Virus record (IMG/VR): IMGVR_UViG_3300013131_000046
Coordinates: 1 to 61,701 of that record
Origin: a virus
Direction: 5' to 3' (one strand)
DNA: 61,701 nt
Made by a program: the position numbers and the translations under genes. Shown piece by piece: positions 56,232-61,701 of this stretch. Numbering within the stretch: the first letter of the stretch is position 1; each line of letters begins with the position of its first letter. The notes under the pieces are model-generated. The model was not told the DNA's origin and ran no database searches. It saw only the letters and a list, made by a program, of their open reading frames with translations.

Positions 56232-57363
56232 TTACACCGGTGAAGAATTTAGAAAATTCAAAGATAATAGCGCATACTTCATAACTGAAGATGCATTAGC
56301 ACCTTTAGATCATGATATTACATTTAGTCCCACTAACAAATATTATTGTGGAGCAAATTGTCAGGTCTGCTATATTAAACAAAAGCTAAATCAGCACCTA
56401 CCATATTATGCAAGCGCTGTGCCAGTTAAGATAACAGCTGAAGAAGAAAAGCGTTGGTACGAGATTTTCAGTTACTTCTATGTTATCAGAGTCGTCGACG
56501 ATTTATTGTACCTCAAAGAAAACTATCCGTACGTCTATTCCTGGTATAAAGAACATGCTTCTACGTTCGAATATGGTATGACTGATAATGCTCTCATAAA
56601 GCAACATAAAACTCTCATGGAACTTAACATGAAAGGATTATCTGAAGTTGCGTTGAGTGAAGAGTTTATGAACAAAGTAAACTCAAAGAAAAACTACAAC
56701 AAGATCATTGAGATACTGCAAGATTATATTCACAAATACGATTTGCATAAAGTCAAGGTAATCAAAACCACAGAAACAGAATTACCATATCACGCAAAAG
56801 AGCTCGTTGAATGGATAAACGATAAAGGTATTGTAACGTCTCTTCATAACGATTATAGAAAGAGAAGTGTTAAAGATAACGAATTAGGCAATGCTGATCA
56901 TGATCTACAGGGTCTGTTTGATTATCAAAATAGCCACGTGTTGTGTTATAATGATAGAACATATCAGGTCTACCGTGGATCACTTCACTTATATGGTGAT
57001 CGTTTCTTCTATAGTATTGATGACGCAACAGACATAAATTGGGAACCGTTCCACACTATGGACGGCGACTTTGATCATAGAGCGTTTATGTATGATATGA
57101 TCGACGGAAAGTTTAAATTATATAGCTCTTTCTTTCAAGAGCTACAACCAGCATTAGACGCTACTGCTCAAAAATTTAGAGACTACTATATAAATACAGT
57201 AGATACATTTGTAGTGAATAGAGAATTCAACTTTATACCAAAGATGATGTTAAGCGAAAACTCGAAATACTATCACAAGCTTATAGAGCTAGGATACCGA
57301 AGAACAGAGGTTGGTTTATACTTCCCATCAGGCGATCCGGCTCCTATAATAAGTTTTAAATAA
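56224..57363 (+). CDS. Divergent radical SAM-like protein
   Basis: 379 residues from ATG 56224, overlapping the previous gene by eight bases. A CX3CX2C motif (C42, C46, C49) occurs in KYYCGANCQVCYIKQKL, but the usual G-G-E motif is not visible and the rest is unusual, so the enzyme class is less certain. Segments V-K-V-I-K-T-T-E-T-E-L-P-Y-H and D-K-G-I-V-T-S-L-H fit alternating strands of a partial TIM barrel. Contains a TATAAATA near its 3' end. Confidence 0.72.
   Translation: MSSYTGEEFRKFKDNSAYFITEDALAPLDHDITFSPTNKYYCGANCQVCYIKQKLNQHLPYYASAVPVKITAEEEKRWYEIFSYFYVIRVVDDLLYLKENYPYVYSWYKEHASTFEYGMTDNALIKQHKTLMELNMKGLSEVALSEEFMNKVNSKKNYNKIIEILQDYIHKYDLHKVKVIKTTETELPYHAKELVEWINDKGIVTSLHNDYRKRSVKDNELGNADHDLQGLFDYQNSHVLCYNDRTYQVYRGSLHLYGDRFFYSIDDATDINWEPFHTMDGDFDHRAFMYDMIDGKFKLYSSFFQELQPALDATAQKFRDYYINTVDTFVVNREFNFIPKMMLSENSKYYHKLIELGYRRTEVGLYFPSGDPAPIISFK
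57189..57196 (+). promoter_or_regulatory. Late promoter match before second HxH protein
   Basis: TATAAATA within the previous gene, 178 bases before ATG 57374. Confidence 0.4.
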
Positions 57364-57373
57364 GGATTTAAAC

Positions 57374-57754
57374 ATGCCGGCAGTAGCAGGTACAACATCG
57401 ATAAGCCCAGCTCTATCTCTTCGTACAACTTATACAACACCACTGTTAGCGCAAGTAGCTTCTGGTAATACGGTGCAAGCTGCGCATTACACCATGTTAA
57501 AAGACTTCATTAACGCAGTTGGCGCTCACACTCATACGCTTACAGATTATAGCCAGATTAAAGAATTTGGTAACTTAGCTTCGCCCGGAACTGTTTCTAC
57601 GACTGACACCGTGTCCACGGTGTCAGGTTTTACAAATGTTACTACAACGTTTTCTGCTGGCGGAACTATTACGGCAGATCACTATACTGATATGAGAAAT
57701 AAGGTTGAACTACTTCGATCACACAGTCATGCATGGGATGACCTACTCGCATAA
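57374..57754 (+). CDS. HxH-motif protein with two motif units
   Basis: 126 residues. Two units: N-T-V-Q-A-A-H-Y-T-M-L-K-D-F-I-N-A-V then H-T-H-T-L-T-D-Y (about 32-62), and T-I-T-A-D-H-Y-T-D-M-R-N-K-V-E-L-L then H-S-H-A-W-D-D-L (about 97-124). The protein at 53368 has one such unit. Thr/Ser-rich linkers look like an exposed virion protein. Each gene of this type lies directly before a radical SAM/SPASM gene (here overlapping by one base), which suggests substrate-enzyme pairs. Confidence 0.75.
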   Translation: MPAVAGTTSISPALSLRTTYTTPLLAQVASGNTVQAAHYTMLKDFINAVGAHTHTLTDYSQIKEFGNLASPGTVSTTDTVSTVSGFTNVTTTFSAGGTITADHYTDMRNKVELLRSHSHAWDDLLA

Positions 57755-58743
57755 TGGATTATCAATACTATGAACTGAAAGATGGCACATCTTTCTATTA
57801 TGACTCACATAACAATAAGTTATTTAACACTCTAGGTGATCAACTAAACCTGCCTCCAGAGCGGAATCTTTCGTATTATGAAGCAGAAGAAAAGAATCAT
57901 GGTGTTACAAGTAAAGTAAACAATCCAATTGCTATTCGAATTCTGCTGGGTCATGCATGTAACTATAACTGCACATATTGCATGCAAAAGGATATTGGAA
58001 ATCCGCTCGAAAGACCACAGTCTATTTACACAGAGACGTTTATAACAAACGTCCAGCGTAGTCTCAATCTTGAAAGACTTCATCGAGTAGAACTTTGGGG
58101 AGGTGAACCATTTCTTTATTGGAAAGATATGGTTGCCATTATGTCTTTCTTCGATTCGCCTGATCGTGAATTCTTTATTTCAACAAATGGGTCAGCATTT
58201 GTACAAAAGCACGTTGACTTCTTTCGATCGTTAAAAGCAAGAGTACTCATTAGTCTTTCACACGATGCAGTTGGACAAGAGAAACTGCGTGGAGAAGACA
58301 TACTGAAGAATTCAAAGAAAGTCGACGTTGTCAAGCAGCTAATAGGTCTCCCAAACGTAGGGTTAGGATTCTCGACAGTTGTAAGTAACGAGAATCATGA
58401 CCTCTATGCAATCAATGATTACTTCATGGACTTTTGTAAATCGAATGATGTTGACCAGAAATACATGAAGATCACGTTTATTCCTGCAAAGAATTACGAT
58501 GTACACGATACAGGTGAAGCTTCGTCAAATTATATTCTTCGTGGAGAGAAACTAAAAGATTTTGCTTCACATCTTTTTCAGTTCACTCAAGAGTCTTTGC
58601 TTGACATCGAGCGAAAAAGATTCTTAAAGAATAACGTAGTGTATTCAGAAGAAGGCATTATTGAATACGCAAAGTTTCTGAAAAGAGCCACACCTATCAC
58701 TACAAAGTCTGGATGTGGCGCAGACTCAAACGACATTTTATAA
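57754..58743 (+). CDS. Radical SAM/SPASM protein, part before in-frame TAA
   Basis: 329 codons. 4Fe-4S motif C69-x3-C73-x2-C76 in HACNYNCTYCMQK, L-W-G-G-E-P-F-L-Y-W, and T-N-G-S. TAA at codon 330 (58741-58743) follows SGCGADSNDIL, the start of the SPASM domain. The frame goes on with V-D-I-Q-G-N-V-R-L-C-P-H-T, exactly the expected strand, so this is a second radical SAM gene with a single in-frame stop. Confidence 0.82.
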   Translation: MDYQYYELKDGTSFYYDSHNNKLFNTLGDQLNLPPERNLSYYEAEEKNHGVTSKVNNPIAIRILLGHACNYNCTYCMQKDIGNPLERPQSIYTETFITNVQRSLNLERLHRVELWGGEPFLYWKDMVAIMSFFDSPDREFFISTNGSAFVQKHVDFFRSLKARVLISLSHDAVGQEKLRGEDILKNSKKVDVVKQLIGLPNVGLGFSTVVSNENHDLYAINDYFMDFCKSNDVDQKYMKITFIPAKNYDVHDTGEASSNYILRGEKLKDFASHLFQFTQESLLDIERKRFLKNNVVYSEEGIIEYAKFLKRATPITTKSGCGADSNDIL

Positions 58744-58767
58744 GTTGATATTCAAGGTAATGTTCGC

Positions 58768-59109
58768 TTGTGTCCGCATACAGATGGAAGCTTTATTGCC
58801 GGTCGTCTTGAAGATGTGACAAAGGTAGAAATTAAGGGTATGGACATCCTACGCAAGAAGAATCATTGCATGAAGTGCCCAGTGAAACGCTTGTGCAGAT
58901 CTTCTTGTCCAATTAAGTTTCCTGATCATGTATTTTATTCTAATTGCGCTCTCGAAAAAGTTTGGTGGGGGAATATTCAACTTCACGCGTTTCAATTGCT
59001 TTTTGGGCAACCAGTTGTGATGAAACATGTACCAGAACCAACAGATTATATGCGAAGATATATTAATGGATTAAGGAAAAGAAATGAAGCTCAACAAAGC
59101 GCTAATTGA
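58768..59109 (+). CDS. SPASM domain remainder after in-frame TAA
   Basis: Same frame as 57754-58743; the homologous sequence resumes right after the TAA at 58744. Cys residues C-P-H-T, H-C-M-K-C-P-V-K-R-L-C-R-S-S-C-P-I and N-C-A-L-E are SPASM auxiliary-cluster ligands. There is no start codon with a ribosome-binding site. The whole gene would have 450 sense codons. Confidence 0.75.
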   Translation: MCPHTDGSFIAGRLEDVTKVEIKGMDILRKKNHCMKCPVKRLCRSSCPIKFPDHVFYSNCALEKVWWGNIQLHAFQLLFGQPVVMKHVPEPTDYMRRYINGLRKRNEAQQSAN

Positions 59110-59827
59110 AGAACATTCAAACCTACTCAAAAATCATTCTTTACTTGTGACTAACAATATTCAAAGCAAAGAGGATCTTCGAATCTTTATGGAACATCAC
59201 GTGTTCGCAGTTTGGGACTTCATGTCTCTACTCAAAACTCTACAACATGAAATTGTACCAACTACAAATTTGTGGATTCCAACTCGAGGAACACGATCCG
59301 ATATTTCAAGAATGATAAATGAGATTGTTTTGTGTGAAGAAACAGACATTGCTCCGGGTGGTGGCTCAGTAAGCCATTTTGATCTGTACTTGCAATCAAT
59401 GCTCGAAGTCGGGGCAGACATAAAACCGATCAACGTGTTTCTCCAAAACATTAATGCGAGTAGTATTCCGTATTATCTCGCATCAAAGCCGGCTGAAAAA
59501 TTCATGAGAAATACGTTTGGTGCTATTCGAAGAGGTCCACATTGCGCTGCTGCAGCATTTGCTTACGGACGTGAAACGATTATTCCCGATATGTTTACTC
59601 GTCTTCTTTCTCAACTGAATATTAGTCGGCTCGAAGCGCCAAAGTTTCATTACTATCTACAGCGGCACATTGAAGTAGATGGCGATGAACACGGTCCGAT
59701 GTCAGAGCATCTAGTTGAATATTTTTGTGACGATGATCCAATTAAAGTCCATGAAGCAGAACAAGCTGCGATATCAGCAATTCAAGCTCGTATCGAGTTC
59801 TTCAATGACATAGAATATGCTCTTTAA
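59084..59827 (+). CDS. DUF3050 protein (haem-oxygenase-like fold)
   Basis: 247 residues. Strong family pattern: D-L-R-I-F-M-E-H-H-V-F-A-V-W-D-F-M-S-L-L-K (E37-H38-H39), I-N-E-I-V-L-C-E-E, G-G-S-V-S-H-F-D-L-Y, A-A-F-A-Y-G-R-E and H-I-E-V-D-G-D-E-H-G-P. The His/Glu positions fit haem-oxygenase-like diiron proteins. The reaction is unknown. Overlaps the preceding radical SAM frame by 26 bases; AAGGAAAAGAA precedes the ATG. Confidence 0.85.
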   Translation: MKLNKALIEEHSNLLKNHSLLVTNNIQSKEDLRIFMEHHVFAVWDFMSLLKTLQHEIVPTTNLWIPTRGTRSDISRMINEIVLCEETDIAPGGGSVSHFDLYLQSMLEVGADIKPINVFLQNINASSIPYYLASKPAEKFMRNTFGAIRRGPHCAAAAFAYGRETIIPDMFTRLLSQLNISRLEAPKFHYYLQRHIEVDGDEHGPMSEHLVEYFCDDDPIKVHEAEQAAISAIQARIEFFNDIEYAL

Positions 59828-59835
59828 GGAGATCT

Positions 59836-59843
59836 TATAAATA
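59836..59843 (+). promoter_or_regulatory. Late promoter of the adhesin-end operon
   Basis: TATAAATA 26 bases before ATG 59869, with AAGGAGAT between. Confidence 0.8.
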
Positions 59844-59868
59844 ACCATAGAACTCAAGGAGATTACCT

Positions 59869-60201
59869 ATGGCTATTAAAGCGAATTTAGTTGTTGACCA
59901 AGGTACAACGTTTAGTGCTACTATTGATCTGACTGATGCAGCCGGTGATGTATTTAACCTTACCGGCTATACCGTCGCTGCGCAAATGCGTAAGAATTAT
60001 GCGTCGAGTACTGCAGTCAGCTTTACAGCAAGTCACTCGAGTACAGGTGGTGAAATATTTCTATCACTTACTTCAACTACCACATCAACGATCGAACCCG
60101 GTAGATATCTGTATGACGTCGAAATTACTTCGTCTGGCGGGTCCATTACTCGTGTCGTAGAAGGTATTGTTACTGTAACTCCTGGCATAACGAGAATCTA
60201 A
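59869..60201 (+). CDS. Small beta-sandwich virion protein (BppU/Ig-like)
   Basis: 110 residues. Pattern A-N-L-V-V-D-Q-G-T-T-F-S-A-T-I-D-L-T-D, T-G-Y-T-V-A-A-Q-M-R-K, G-R-Y-L-Y-D-V-E-I, as in N-terminal domains of baseplate upper proteins and fibre connectors. It may link the fibre encoded downstream to the baseplate. First gene behind a late promoter. Confidence 0.78.
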   Translation: MAIKANLVVDQGTTFSATIDLTDAAGDVFNLTGYTVAAQMRKNYASSTAVSFTASHSSTGGEIFLSLTSTTTSTIEPGRYLYDVEITSSGGSITRVVEGIVTVTPGITRI

Positions 60202-60202
60202 C

Positions 60203-60448
60203 ATGAATATTAAAGCTGTTGTTAGACAAGGTACCACAACCACTGCTAAGGTAACACCTCAGCAGAATATTCTAGTTACTAATTACCAAGTAAGTACAAG
60301 CAATATTACACTTGATGATCTCTCTGATGTTGTTGTCGGCAATTTGCAAGACGGCGCGCTTATCACTTACGACGAATCGACACATACTTGGAGAGCTCAG
60401 ACCGTGATCGAGAATCCAAATACAGAAATTAACGGAGGATTCTTCTAA
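60203..60448 (+). CDS. Small fibre-associated protein
   Basis: 81 residues; M-N-I-K-A-V-V-R-Q-G-T-T, then L-D-D-L-S-D-V-V-V-G-N-L-Q-D-G-A-L-I-T-Y-D, a D-L-x-D-V-x-V motif common at fibre ends of marine phages, and E-I-N-G-G-F-F at the end. Overlaps the next start (TAATG). Probably a fibre attachment piece. Confidence 0.72.
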   Translation: MNIKAVVRQGTTTTAKVTPQQNILVTNYQVSTSNITLDDLSDVVVGNLQDGALITYDESTHTWRAQTVIENPNTEINGGFF

Positions 60449-61701
60449 TGTCACTCATCAGAATCAAACGATCGGGTTCTTCCGGATCACCTGGTGCTCT
60501 TGCGCAAGGGGAAATGGCGTATTCGTTCCTTGGCGGTACACAATCAAACGGTGGAGAGCGTCTCTACATCGGTACCGGCACTGAGACCGGCGGAGTTGCT
60601 GCGAACATTGAAGTTATCGGCGGTAAATACTTTACTGCAATGCTTGACCACGTTGCTGGTACTCTTACTGCTAACTCTGCGATTATTGTTGATGCAGATG
60701 GTAAGATCGACGATTTAAAAATTGATGATATTCGAATCAACGACAATAGCATCAGCACTACAATTACCAATCGTGATCTTGTACTTGATCCAAATGGCAC
60801 CGGCAGTATAAACGTTAATGATTCAAAAATCATTAATCTTGCGACACCAACCGCAAATACTGACGCTGCTACTAAAAAGTACGTCGACGATAGATTCGCA
60901 GGTGGGTCTGTTGCAATTCAAATTGCTGCAGATGTTGGTACTACAGATTCAGTTCTCACGAATGAAGTAATCACCTTTACTGGTGATACTGGTATTACAA
61001 CAACAGTATCAAATAACTCAATCACAATAGACCTCGATGATACGACTGTTACACCTGGATCATATGGCAATACAACGTCGATTGCTACTTTCACAGTTGA
61101 TCAGCAAGGTCGACTAACGGCCGCTAGCACTGTTTCAATTGCTACAAATCTAGCAATCGCTGGCGATTCTGGTTCTGACTCGGTTTCTTTGCTTAGCGAT
61201 ACTCTGAATTTTAGTGGTAATACTGGCATCACTGTTGCTGTCACTAACAATAGAGTTGATATCGATCTTGATGATACCACTGTAACTCCAGGATCTTACG
61301 GTAATACTACCTCTATCGCAACATTCACAGTTGATCAGCAAGGCCGCCTAACCGCAGCCGGCACCGCTGCAATTGCTACAGTGCTCAACATTGCCGGAAA
61401 TTCTGGAACGGATGGTATCTCTCTTATTTCAGATACGCTCACGATTACTGGTGATACTGGCATCACAGCTACTGTTACAAACAACACTGTGACTGTAGAT
61501 CTCGATGATACCGCCGTAACACCTGGTACATATGGATCAGCGACTGCTACCACAACATTTGTCGTAGATCAGCAAGGCCGTATTACTTCTGCCGTTGCAA
61601 ATACTATTTCGATCCCAAACACTCAGGTGAACAACTGGGATGAAGCAGTCCAGGACACTGTCGGTGGAATGCTTACCGGAACACAGAACGGTATTAGTGT
61701 C
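60448..61701 (+). CDS. Repeat-containing tail fibre protein, 3' end outside window
   Basis: Starts ATG 60448 with AACGGAGG ten bases upstream and stays open to the right edge (418 codons). N-terminus S-L-I-R-I-K-R-S-G-S-S-G-S-P, a G-E-M-A-Y-S motif typical of phage fibres, a T-A-N-T-D-A-A-T-K-K-Y-V-D element, then three repeats of about 66 codons (D-L-D-D-T-x-V-T-P-G-x-Y-G and F-x-V-D-Q-Q-G-R). Likely a second host-binding fibre. Confidence 0.85.
   Translation, partial: MSLIRIKRSGSSGSPGALAQGEMAYSFLGGTQSNGGERLYIGTGTETGGVAANIEVIGGKYFTAMLDHVAGTLTANSAIIVDADGKIDDLKIDDIRINDNSISTTITNRDLVLDPNGTGSINVNDSKIINLATPTANTDAATKKYVDDRFAGGSVAIQIAADVGTTDSVLTNEVITFTGDTGITTTVSNNSITIDLDDTTVTPGSYGNTTSIATFTVDQQGRLTAASTVSIATNLAIAGDSGSDSVSLLSDTLNFSGNTGITVAVTNNRVDIDLDDTTVTPGSYGNTTSIATFTVDQQGRLTAAGTAAIATVLNIAGNSGTDGISLISDTLTITGDTGITATVTNNTVTVDLDDTAVTPGTYGSATATTTFVVDQQGRITSAVANTISIPNTQVNNWDEAVQDTVGGMLTGTQNGISV
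60985..61600 (+). repeat. Tandem coding repeats in second fibre gene
   Basis: Three units of about 198 bases, each encoding G-N/D-T-G-I-T ... D-L-D-D-T ... V-D-Q-Q-G-R; the copies near 61040, 61260 and 61497 differ mainly at third codon positions. Confidence 0.75.

Noticed and set aside
1-61701. Global stop-codon reassignment of TAA
   Set aside because: Many intact genes end at TAA with the next gene starting at once (for example the TAATG overlaps at 19230, 19454 and 60448), so TAA works as a stop; only two genes have internal TAA.
1-61701. CRISPR array, tRNA genes, integrase, insertion sequences
   Set aside because: No regularly spaced short repeats, tRNA-like cloverleafs, recombinase motifs or terminal inverted repeats were seen; the repeats found are coding repeats in fibres.

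Overview
The window is one continuous segment of a T4-superfamily myovirus genome. Evidence is a set of T4-type core genes (RNase H, gp33, gp59, gp32, tape measure, gp26, gp54, gp4, gp48, gp53, gp27, gp5, gp25, gp6, gp7, gp8) and the T4-type late promoter TATAAATA on both strands. Several genes are typical of marine or environmental T4-like phages (phoH, pstS, a cobS-like ATPase, a DUF4815-type giant structural protein). A circularly permuted, two-piece tmRNA gene of the alphaproteobacterial kind points to an alphaproteobacterial host. I see no tRNA gene, CRISPR array, integrase or transposase.

Layout. 1-10.6 kb: replication and accessory genes in short units, many behind a recurring sigma70-like promoter (TTGACATT, 16-17 bp, TATAT). 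They include RNase H, a HAD phosphatase, PhoH, an isolated PAAR tail tip, a 2H phosphoesterase that resembles anti-CBASS Acb1, a RecB-type nuclease and small unknowns. 10.6-14.3 kb: a VWA/metalloprotease-like (CobT-like) protein and a CobS/MoxR-like AAA ATPase. 14.4-18.4 kb: an exported SleB-type hydrolase, the permuted ssrA gene, a VWA protein, an exported protein with an outer-membrane-protein-like C-terminus, and pstS behind a candidate Pho box. 18.4-22.0 kb: gp33, gp59 and gp32. 22.1-27.1 kb, mostly minus strand: tape measure, a probable -1 frameshift gene pair, gp26, gp54, an unknown gene and gp4. 27.2-49.8 kb, plus strand: baseplate hub, lysozyme, spike, wedge and a repeat-rich fibre. 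49.8-59.8 kb: an unusual cassette with five radical SAM proteins, two small HxH-motif proteins, two unknowns and a DUF3050 (haem-oxygenase-like) protein. 59.9 kb to the end: small adhesin-type proteins and the start of another repeat fibre.

Four freestanding homing endonuclease genes (three GIY-YIG, one zinc-finger/Vsr-like) are inserted at gene ends. In three cases a diverged second copy of the interrupted gene's end lies on the far side of the endonuclease. The target gene therefore stays intact but appears to have exchanged its end for one brought by the element. The three GIY-YIG genes share a late promoter and a leader that can fold into the same two-helix structure with covarying base pairs.

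The strongest leads for new biology are the radical SAM/DUF3050/HxH-protein cassette inside a tail-fibre region (two of its enzymes each have one in-frame TAA), the phage-borne permuted tmRNA, the end-swapping homing elements with a conserved RNA leader, and a T-TTT-TTT slippery site joining gp26 to the following small reading frame just upstream of the tape measure.
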